This document shows, piece by piece, positions 11,612 to 22,300 of a DNA stretch of 64,000 nt. Below the pieces are notes generated by a model. That model was given only the letters and a program-made list of their open reading frames with translations, made no database searches and was not told the DNA's origin. The first letter of the stretch is position 1. Every line of letters begins with the position of its first letter. This DNA is from Acanthaster planci (Eukaryota > Echinodermata > Asteroidea > Valvatida > Acanthasteridae), in the NCBI RefSeq assembly GCF_001949145.1, contig NW_019091448.1, positions 497,594-561,593 of the forward strand, in the 5' to 3' direction. The translations under genes were made by a program, and so were the position numbers.

Positions 11612-12034
11612 TAGGGCTGTGCCAGTATCTGAATATTCAATCAATTATTGAATATTGAAATATGAAAACATTTCCAAATTTGAATATTTGAATGCAAAAT
11701 TCATGAAAACGAAGGGAGAATTTTCTTTTGCTTAAATAGAAAAATCGCACTATTGTTTCAAGCAGATTCAAATGAAAACCGACAGAAATTTTACGACTAC
11801 TCAAAAAGTATTGTTTGTCTCTTAAATCTTGCTAAATCATGGCTGGAGATAGTCCCAGAAGTGAGAAGCTATTGTAGTGATTATATTGTACAATTGTGTG
11901 TGTTATTTCAACTGATTGTGTATATGGTTTAATCATCACCAATCTGCCGGTCGGTAAGACCGAATATTCAGATACTTGATCAAATTGAAGTTTGAATATT
12001 CAAATCGTGAATCATTCCATTTGACTCAGCCCTA
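11612..12034 (+). mobile_element. hAT-like nonautonomous element, copy 1 (423 bp)
   Basis: The ends are TAGGGCTGTGCCA and, in reverse complement, TAGGGCTGAGTCA. The flanking 8-mers GTGTCTGT (11604-11611) and GCATCTGT (12035-12042) agree at six positions, consistent with the 8 bp duplication of hAT elements. The body has AATATTCAA words near both ends and an ACCAATCTGCCGGT block near 11939. A reverse-complement copy with a perfect duplication lies at 56986-57466. No transposase is present. Confidence 0.8.
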
Positions 12035-12042
12035 GCATCTGT

Positions 12043-15000
12043 CACTTTCCTGGCCTCAAATATGTTGCAATATTCAGTTAATCTTGCTGTGGACTTGTTG
12101 ATTTTCGAATTGACCACAAGCTCAAGGTAGTCTTGCTGGTTTCCCTCAAAAGCATCAATCCACCTTTCCCAACCTACCCAAGACACTCTTGCGTATCGAT
12201 CACGGGCCTGCATTGTATAACTGTAACAAAAGGTTGTCTTCAAAGAACATCACCAAAGTGTCTCCTGTGCCCATGAGTAAACCATAATATCTGTATACTA
12301 CATGCATTAACATTCTAAAGGAAACACTTTAACAGTGTGTTTTGGATTTCACAAATTACAGAATGCCTGCCCAATAATGAAAATGAATGACCCAGCATAA
12401 ACCTCAAAACAGCACCTGCAAAATTGAATGCTTTGAACATATTTAGTTGTTAATTTGGGGTGGTAATTTTGTTAAAACAAATGATGCAAGAGTGCTTTTG
12501 CCTAGTCTTAAACAAAATCGAATGACCGTTTTTACAGCTGCATTTCAATTGTGGGTGAAAGAGAATGGCATGAGCTGCTCATTTGCCGAAATTGACTGGG
12601 AAAACCTAGATGTACATACATTAACAGATGTCCTGCTTACATATACATGTACCTGGGACATACACAGGTTTTATAAGACAGCTTTTATTCATATCTTTTA
12701 AAGGCACAGATATTGGTATGATTCCCCCAAGGTGTGAGCTGGTTAATTCCAGTGCAAGTGTACGTTTGCAACCGTGGAAATGCCCCTTTGACACTTTTTA
12801 AAGGGTCTATGCATAGCATTTTCCTCCCATACAGCCCTTGAAAATGCACCTTTTCCAATGGAGAAAAGCCTTGTAATGAGAAATCAGCAAATGAAATGAA
12901 GAAACTGTCAGCAGTTGGCACTTAAATAATTGGACTCAGAAAGCACTTTAGAGGAATCCCTCTCAGACTTGCAAATAAATTTTCACCTGAAGAATGAATA
13001 TGTTGAATGACCTTTTTATGGGTTTTTTACATTCTGTGAATTTTCCCTGAGGGTAAAAAATCAAGTCTGGATCTTTCACAGCAGCTTTTACTCCAAGCAT
13101 CTGAAAAGTCCTCTCAAAAGGAAAGAAAGTTTTTTTTTTTCAGTCATAGTTTTTCAGTTTTGGATTTGTTAGATTTTTCCTTGGATTACACAGTTTGATG
13201 CAATAATTACTAAGCAACCATTTAAGTGCAGCTGACATGATGAATATATTTACAAAGTACAGTTGACCAGATAATAAATTGGTACCCTGGACTTGTCTAG
13301 TTTCCCCAATTAATGACCTTTGTTCTTGACATAAGAGAATAGTAGACAGAGTATAGAGAGACTTTTATTTTATCTGTCTTATAACACTGGTTTTGTATGT
13401 ACATGTACACTGCATGTTCATTGCTTGTGTTTGATATTTCTGTACATGTGTGATAAGTATATTATCGCCTTATTCATTTCTGTGTGCTGTAAAAACAATA
13501 CGTTTATTGGTGATGTACGTGTAACTGTGTGAGGGAAGGGGAAAAATCATTTCAACTTTTGTAAGTGATATTCCCAAAATTGATGAAATGGAATTTCGGC
13601 ATTCTCATTTAATCATTTTTACCTTTCAAATTGTTGGTCCAATTATGAGAGTGTTTAGACCTCAAAGGTATTGTTGCCCCGATTTTGAAAGATATGAAAT
13701 CTTTCAAATTTTAAAATTTGAAAGATTTTTAAAGCCCAAGCTGTCAGCCTGATGAACTAGTGCTTTAAACAATATTTGCAACAGGTTTGCATTAACCTTC
13801 TACTGGTCACTCCTCAACATTATCCTGCCTGTGCCGTATTTGGGGTATTTCTGTCTTAGTGAGTTTTGATGCATTCCTGTTTGCATGGATATGAAGAACA
13901 TTGGGTAAAATGCAACTGCTTACTGGGTCATGGACCGGAAATAATAGTGAATGAGCTTTAAACAGTCAGTCTGTTGACACCCATTCTGAATCAGGTACTG
14001 TATGGTACAACAGGTTTCTTGGTAACCAAGGTGTCCACTGTTATGCTAATGAAGATACACTGCTTTCATCCCTGAATGGACTGTTCACAGTGGGTGTTTG
14101 CTGAGGCATGCAAACATAGACTGACCCTCAACTCCTTGACTATTGAATGATAGACTTGGGCCTGTGGCTGGTGAGTTCTGTGGGTTGGGTTTGTTGTATG
14201 TTATGCTGCTGTTAGTTGTTTGTGGTAACATGTGACTGAGTTTCTGGAAGTGTTGGATTCACACGTATCTGTGGGTTAAATCTTTTAGGAAGGGAGTACA
14301 ACTACGTGGATTGTAAGTTGAAATTGTTTACTCAGTCATGCAGTCAGGTAGAGTTTAACTTCCTTGAGATCTCACACTAACTGGTCTGCGTTTAGAACAC
14401 GTACAGTGTCATGTCTCTGTTGTTGGTTAAACAAAAGTTTGATTTAGAGTTCCTTTTTTTCTGATCAACAACCATGCTGGTTCTCATACTGATTTCATTA
14501 AAGTACCTGAGTTGTCGATTGCAAGATTTTTTTTTCTGCCTAAAAATTGTAGAAATTGCTGTTTCCAAGCACGGAGGAAGGAAGACAGTGTTGTGTTTAG
14601 AAACATGCTTTGAAGTTGAAAGATTGTGCCTTGTAAAGGAAAGTGTATTTTTAGACTGTTCTTCCAATCAACGATTCAGCATTCAGATAATTTATTTCAA
14701 AGGCTTGTATCCAAAAATATGATACATATCATATGTACATTGTGTACATGTGCATATTTTGTATGCAATTACATTTATGTACCTATATGTACATTGAATT
14801 TGACCCTGTAAACCCACTTGAGCTACCCCCTTGACATTTTCTCAGATATTGTCGCAGTTCCTTTTTTCGCGCTAACCCTTAAGGTGTTTTACAAGTACCG
14901 TGTCTTTAACTGTCTTAAAATAATTTGGACAACAATTTAAATGCAGACGTTCTTGAAAACCCTTTTGAACATTTATTCTTCTGAGACAAGTCAGCGTGAA

Positions 15001-15711
15001 ACTTTTTCCGTGGACGTGCTCAGTGCACCAGGGCCAACGCACATGGGGCCATGAACTGTAAATGACAAAACGCTGTGTCGGATACAAAGTTTTGAAAAGA
15101 CCGGGTATGGGACCATGGAAAGTGGAGGGGAAAGGAATCCCCCCAAGCTCTTGTAGGCCTTGTATGCAGTGAACTCCTTATATCATTTGTAAAAAGAAAG
15201 AAAATCTTACAAAGGAATTAGAATTAGTATCTTGAGACAAATACAAGCATGTTGTGGAACTGAAATTTTCAGTGTCAGAACTGTTTTATTTCATTTTTAG
15301 CTATGCAGCATTTTAATTTGACTTTGGCCAGTGCTGATTTAGTTTGAACAACTTCATGTACGTGTATGTGTACATGTACATGCTGTACCAGTGGAAAAAA
15401 ATTTCCCCTTTTAATCTTACCTTTTTTGCACTTTCTCTTAAATTTGACAGCTCGTGTGGACACTACACAGAGTTACACCTACCATTTTGGATCTTATGAA
15501 CTGTCATTTTTGAGGATCTGAACCTGTTTCTTGAATGTTCTGAGTGATGCAGAAATATTGTTTGCTGCTGTGACAATTTTATGTGCTGTGTGCTGTGACA
15601 AGGAAAGCACCATGGGCCACAGACTTGACACGGTTGTTAGGATAATTACCTCATGAAAATGTCATTCTTGTGAAGTCAGCACTGGGCTGGAGTGATAAAT
15701 TGCTGAAGAGA
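12043..15711. other. intergenic sequence upstream of the coiled-coil gene
   Basis: No exon-like open frame with plausible splice sites is visible. The stretch is AT-rich and has a 32-base perfect palindrome at 13697-13728. Several TACATGTA words occur near 13402, 14732 and 15370. Promoter or 5' untranslated exons of the downstream gene may lie here, but I see no identifying motif. Confidence 0.5.
13697..13728. repeat. 32-base perfect palindrome
   Basis: The sequence reads AAATCTTTCAAATTTT followed by its exact reverse complement with no spacer. A partial third arm, GATTTTGAAAGATATGAAAT, precedes it. It could be a cruciform-prone site or the junction of two AT-rich inverted copies. Confidence 0.85.
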
Positions 15712-16353
15712 ATGGGAGACATGGATGATGTCAAGAGTAGACAGGACAAGCTTGGCGATGAAGAAAGAGGTGGGATCGTTAAAGGTCATGTGGCGTCGGA
15801 GCGACCAGGACCGGAAGGGGAGGATGCCGTTGAGATTGATCGCGCTGATCCACTCGGGGGAAATTGCACCCCTAGAACTTCATCCGTTGGACCTGAGAGT
15901 GAGGAACACACGTTGGCCAAGAGGGACAAGGCGGTGAGGAAAGGTAGCGCCGGCAGCCACCGGTCGCGACATGGCAGCGGGGGCAGCAGGGGCAGCAGGA
16001 ATCGAAGCCGTAGTCGCAGCCGCCACAAATCACACCGTAATGACAGCGCGAACAGTCGCCATTCACCCGCCAATTACCGCGGGCACAAGATGGCAGTGAA
16101 CGGTGATGGGGAGAACGGAACCACGACGGATGAAGATGATCAAGCCTGCTCGGTGGTACACGTCCACAGCTTCACTCTGGAGGACGACGGTGAGTCGCCA
16201 AGAGCAGGGATCCACCAAGAGGATGCAGGGAGGAACAGTAAGAGAACAGCAAAGATGGGGAAGAAGTTGATGATGGAGAAACAGAAGTACGTGACGGAGA
16301 AACACTTACTGAAGGCCAAAATGGACAAAGCCAGAAAACAGTTCGAAGAAGAG
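15712..16353 (+). CDS. coiled-coil gene exon 1
   Basis: It starts at the first in-frame ATG (MGDMDDVKSRQDKLGD) and ends QFEEE before a GTACATGTAC donor. It carries the SR-like segment (SRNRSRSRSRHKSHR) and the first heptads (KMGKKLMMEKQKYVTEKHLL). Length 642 nt, phase 0. Confidence 0.8.
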
Positions 16354-19300
16354 GTACATGTACATGTAACATTGAATTTGTTTCATATTGTTTTATTTTG
16401 TGTCTCAGCTGGCTGAATTGGTGATACAGTACGGTTATTAAAAGAAAAACTCACTTGATTGTCAAAATATGAATGTAAATAAATTGCATGTTGTGAATCG
16501 GTGTATTAAGATTGGAAGGGAAACAAAAATCCAGGGAATTATAAAAAGATGTATTTCCAGCAGTACCTTTCTTTCTAGTCCTAGTCCCCATCTCAACCGT
16601 TGTTCAACCCTTTCCTCCCGTCCAAAATTGCCCGAGATCAAAGTTTGCTCACGCCCGTACCATAGTTGTAGGGACATACATGTACACTCAACATTTCACC
16701 TATTTTGTGGGGACCAAAAAACATTGTGGGGACTCAGAAATGTCCCCAAAACTCGATTCAAATTTCCCTAATAAAAGAACTTGTCCCCTGAACGCGGTGA
16801 ATGTCTACCCTTAGTAACTTGTGCAGTACACGTACTGTGTTTGCAAACAAGAATATGTTCATTTATATAACGGGTTTTACCCTTACCCAACGTATATATT
16901 AATAAACACTGTATGCTCAGTGCTTGTCCGAGAGCTTGCGAAAAAAGTCACAAGCTTAATCGGGTGGGACTCGAACCCACGACCTCCTGCTTATTAGTGC
17001 AGACGTCTTAACCACTCAACCACCGAGCTTGACGGGGTCTGCTGGCTGGTCCAAGTCAGGTGAAGCAGCGGTTACCGTGAACTATTTTCAAGACATATTT
17101 TTTTTGCATTGGGGAGATGTTAATTTATATAACGTCTTCACTAGTAAGTTCGCGGTACCCGCTGCTTCACCTGACTCGGACCGCCCAGCCAACCCCGTCA
17201 AGCTCGGTGGTCGAGTGGTTAAGACGTCTGCGCTAGTAAGCAGGAGGTCATGGGTTCGAGTCCCACACGAGTAAGCTTGTGACTTTTTTTCGCAAGCTCT
17301 CGGACAAGCACTGAGCATACAGTGTTTATTAATATATACGTTGGATAAGGGCAAACCTGTTATATAAATTAACATCTCCCCAACACAAAAAAATACATCT
17401 TGAAAAATGAATATGTTCATTGTACTTGTGCATGTTTAAGCATCAGAGCATGTAGTTCACAGGTTGGATGATTTCTGTGCAAGCATGGTGTGGGTACTTA
17501 CCGGTATTACATGCAAGTTCATGCACAGGAGTAGGCCCACATGTGTTGTGAACATACATGCACATACAGTACCAGAACAAACAACCTTTGAAGCATTTTG
17601 TTGATAAATGTATCACCTTTTGGACCATGTACCTGGAGTTCAAGAGATTATTGAAGTCAGATAGTTCCTAATCAGCAGTAATGGTATTTACATTTTCTGA
17701 AGTACATGTATGTGCACATGAACTTCTACAGTTCTGTATATAAATGAAACCACCAAAGACTTGTGGAACCACCTGTACATTTTTATAGTGCATTCTTGCA
17801 GCTGTGTGCTGATGAAGTGACATTTACATGTACATATACTTGCACAGTATGCAGATAAGTCACTTAAAGATACGTGTACAAGTGGGGATATATCCTTATT
17901 ACAAAATTAATGCAAAGCACATACATGGACATGGGCACCTGCATGTACAGCTCATCTCTCAATCTTTTAGAGTCTTTACTGTTGATTTATTGATAGCAGT
18001 ACACTTCTGCCAGCTCATTTCTTTGTACACTGCAGGTGAAGGGTATTTTGGGTGCCGTTTTTTGTTTGAACAGAGACAGCCCTGGCTGGTTTTCTGTTTA
18101 GACATTCACACTCATGCACATAAATCTTATGGAATATTGCACCAAGATGTGCGAGTGTAAATGTCCAATTTTGAATTTTCAGTACTGTAACATCATAGCC
18201 CATTTAGAGTATCCAGTCTCAGCTCTAAACATGCTGTGTTTTCTGTATAGGTTGCCAAGTACGAGAGGGAACTTGATGGCAAACGTCAAGAGATGCAGAC
18301 CAAGTTGAGTGACCTGCATGTGGATGAGCAGTACGCTGCCCTCAGCCAACGCATGGAGGAGCTGGCTGGGTTTAGGGATGAGTTGGACTCACGCTTCCAG
18401 CAGTGTGTGGAGTATGAGCAAGAGGTCAGTCGCGTAGGAAAGGGGAATCCCCCAAAAAGTTTGGGGCTGAAGTTACCTAGGAGACTTCTGTAGTGTGTCA
18501 GGTCAACTCACCCCCTGAATGACTCGCCCCTTACCAACTCGCCCCTTTCCAACTCACCCCCGACCGACTTGCCCCTTACCAACNNNNNNNNNNNNNNNNN
18601 NNNNNNNNNNNNNNNNNNNNNNNNNNNNGCCCCCTGCCCGACTCGCCTCCCTGCCCGACTCGCCCTCTGACCGACTCGCCCCCTAACCGACTCGCCCCCT
18701 GACCGACTTGCCCCCTGACTGACTCGCCCCCTGGCCGATTCGCCCTCTGACTCCTTCGCCCTCTGACTCCCTCGCCCTCTGACTCACTCGCCCCCTAGGA
18801 ACGTCAGGCAAGTGTGGCCGGCCCAATGTGTAAAAAAAACCCGAATGGTTCTAACCAACGACTTGACAAAAACGACTCACGGACGTAGAAGGATATTTGG
18901 ACATCACCACTAATCACTTATTTATTCAAACGCTTCCTACGTCCACTGTCTGATTAGGTTATTTGTACATCCAAAATGTCCTCAGGATCAACAACTTCAA
19001 ACCCTCCATCCCATTAATATTTGGGTATGTGACTGAGGTCCGCAGAAGGGACGCAGCTGGGCAGATCATGGCAGATAGAAACAGTGGCGTATCTACGGGG
19101 GGGGGGCCCAAGGGGGGACAGGATGAGGAAATGATGGCTCTTTCACATTCAGAGACGCCCTCTCTTATAGGTTGATGTGGGAATAAACTTGGGTACTTTT
19201 GGGACAAAAGTAACTGTTTATTGGGAGGTTTATTTTTGTCTGATTAATTTCCACATAGAGACTAAAATGGAGCCTCGAGAGGGTAGAAATAACGGGGAGG

Positions 19301-22300
19301 AACTGACTTGTGTAAAATGGCGCCATGGTCACCCAAGCAGTGGGTTGGGTAACGAGATTTTACCTGATACTAGCGAGAATGCATTTGCGTCCCTTCAGGA
19401 CTCATCAGTCGCACGATTCCTGAGGAATCCAGGTCTGTTTTTAGTGAGTGAGTGGCACTCACAAGATGGGAAATTTGGGTAGCTGTCTGTATGGGACATG
19501 ATATGAGTAACATTTTAGTTGGATGGGTTTTGTTCATCCAATAGGGAAACTAGGATATTGAGGGTGTCATTGCGTTCTTCAGGTGTAGAGGACTGATCGT
19601 TCGCTGCATGGATGAGTTTGGCTCTGACAAGTTTTTCCGGATGTTGTTGGCTTTTTTGTATAAAGCAACCAGTAGAGGTTTAGGGGGTTGAGTAGTGGGT
19701 TGCTTGAGATAAGGTGCCAATCTTCCTGAAGAGCATTTCTGATGTCTTTGTGTTTCACTCGTGGATTGTGTGTGGTGGTGAAGACGAGGGGGAGTTCTTT
19801 CTTTGCCGTCACTTTTTGTTCTGTGTGAATTAAAGATTTCCGTTGTTGGAAATCAATAGATTGCATCGACTTCTGAAATTTGGCTTGGGTATAGCTTCGA
19901 GTTAAAAGTTTTTCTTTGAAACTTTGTACCTTTTGTAGAAAGTCATCCTCATTGTTTGTATTTCTGGCAAATCTCAGGATTTCACCTTTGATAAAACTGT
20001 GGAATACGTGTTGTGGATGGGATGAAGTCCTTTCTAAAAGTATTGGAATGTTTCCGTTGGTTTTGTGAATACTTTAGTATCCAGGGTACCAGTTTCGCGG
20101 AAGCGCGGACCTTTGAATATGGTAAGGTGCAGGTAGGTGATGGAAGTTTCAGATGCCTCAAAAGTGAATTTGAGGGTGGGATGCAATTGGTTCAGATGGT
20201 GAACAAATTGGGTGAAGGAATCAAGATTTGTTTGTCTATGTGTTTGCTTTTCAGCATGTTGGTTAAGACCTTGTGAACTTTGAGGGAGGTTTCATGGCTT
20301 AAATCCTTGTCTACTCTTTTGTAGTGGTGGGAGTCAAGATGTTTGAAACCGACTTTTATGTAGTCCTCTCGGTTCGTGATGCAAATGCCACGGCCTTTGT
20401 CATAGGGTTTGATGACAACAGATGGGTTTTCTTTGAGTTTGGGAATAGCTGCCAATTTGGCTTTGGACATGTTGGTTCGAGTGTTTCTCATACGGATGTG
20501 AGCTAGTTTCATCTTGGTGGCTTCCAAATAGTTCTCAAGAGTTGAGTTTTGAGTGAATTTGGGGTGCCATGTAGATGAAGGTTTGAAAGGCTGGTCTTTC
20601 AGAACTTTGTTATGCATCAGCAATGCAATTCTCATTTGTCTTTGATATTTATTAATATCATGGAGAAGAGAGAGACGGTTGGGTTTAGCTGGGGTGGGAA
20701 CAAAATTTAAACCTTTTTTTTTTTATACACACAATAATACTAAATTAGTTTTACCAATATTAAAAAAAATATTTTTTCCCCAAATTCCACAGAAAGTGAA
20801 CATCCACCAAGCTTTAAACATTTTAACTTTCATAACTCTCAACTTTGAGTGCCCGCTGCAGATCCCAGAACCTATTTTTACGGGCAGCAATCACCAATTC
20901 CATTTCTGTTTTTTTTTTATTTAATGGTGAATGGGCCAGCCGTATGTGCTTGGCAAACTTAGGGGGGGCAAGTTGGCCAGGGGGCAGGTTGGCCAGGGGA
21001 CGAGTCGGTCATGGGGCGAGTTGGTAAGGGGCGAGTCGGCCAGGGGCGAGTTGACCTACAATCTTCTGTAGAAACTTCATTGCACAGAATTGCTTGATAT
21101 CAATAGAGGGCTCACATCATTGGGAGTGAGCATCTCATAGTGGGAAAAAATCACATTGCCAGATTGTTCCATTGCATTAACAAGCAGAGCAGTAAATCAT
21201 CATGCCTTTTACAATCATGCTTTTTACAATCAAATCTGATAACCCCCATGTTTAAGAGCACGAGATGCTGTGATCATTCAAAATTTCTTTCTTCAACTTG
21301 CGTTGATCTTAATGGCTAGATGTATTAGTATCTCATTGTTACTGATGTACCAGGGGCAGACCTATGAAATGAATGTAGACCTTTTGGGAATTAAACATTG
21401 GGGCGCCTGTCATTGTGTATTGTTCCTATTGAAGAACCTTGCAGTACTTTACCTTGCAGTCATGCAGTGCTTTAGAGTATTGCTGCTCTCATGGAATTTT
21501 CCATTAATCACTTGCAACGGAGCGAAGATGATGCAGAAGCTGATCAATGCCTAGTTTCAGTTGCCTTTGGATGATGTTTTTATGTATTGTAGCGAGGATA
21601 AAGACAGTGGACTTGACTTTCAACACAAAGTAAATGTATATTTCTACTGTCCAAACCACTAACGCAACACTTCAGATTATCTACATTTCAAAGAGGAGTT
21701 CATGTGGGCTGTACAAGTAATCAGTTTAAATGGAATTAGGAAAGTGCTCTTTGAGTGAGTGTGCTGTCGCGTTGAGAGTAATGGACACTCTCAAAAGATT
21801 CTAACATTTTGGAAACTCTTATTATTGACCGATTTCCTCTTGGTCTGGACAGATTGAGGAAATAGAACGATACCTTGACAGGAGACAGGAGCTGTGTAAC
21901 AGCAAGGAAGAGGATCTTAGACTACTAGACGATGTGAGTAGATTGGCAAAATTACATGCAGAGGTGCAGTAAAAAAAAAAATCATGTTTAAGGTTCATGC
22001 CTGCTCCTCTTTGGAGGCCACTTGGATTCAGTTTTAATTTGACTCCAGGGAAAATGAGATGCAAAGAGTTAAAATGTTGTCCGGTCCACCAGAAATAATA
22101 AAATACTCGTGAATTTGAAAAGAGGTGTGTTTGTTTTGGAATTCTGATGAAACCATGCTATAAACTTAATCGACCTCACAAACCACTTCCAGTATCTTCA
22201 GTTCTCTTGTTCAAAATGTCTCTCAGTCGCATTTTTGAACAGTGAAAACGCTAATATTTGCTGTCAATTTCCAAAGAAATGGCTGCCGTCTTAAAAAAAA

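Larger units (their letters stand above)
18494..21062. mobile_element. 2.6 kb foldback element with 16-17 bp subrepeat arms
   Basis: The left arm (18501-18800, partly unsequenced) repeats a unit near ACCGACTCGCCCCCTG. The right arm (20962-21057) is the reverse complement, with units such as GGGGCGAGTTGGCCA. Outer tips share AGGTCAACTC. The 9-mer CTTCTGTAG occurs at 18485-18493 and 21063-21071, immediately outside both tips, as a candidate target duplication. The arm units resemble those of the 1771-3135 element. It lies in intron 2 of the coiled-coil gene, and its interior holds a Penelope-like fragment. Confidence 0.75.

Noticed and set aside
17205-17275. Functional tRNA gene
   Set aside because: The A and B boxes are good, but the sequence is part of a multicopy TIR element and I cannot form a proper acceptor stem.
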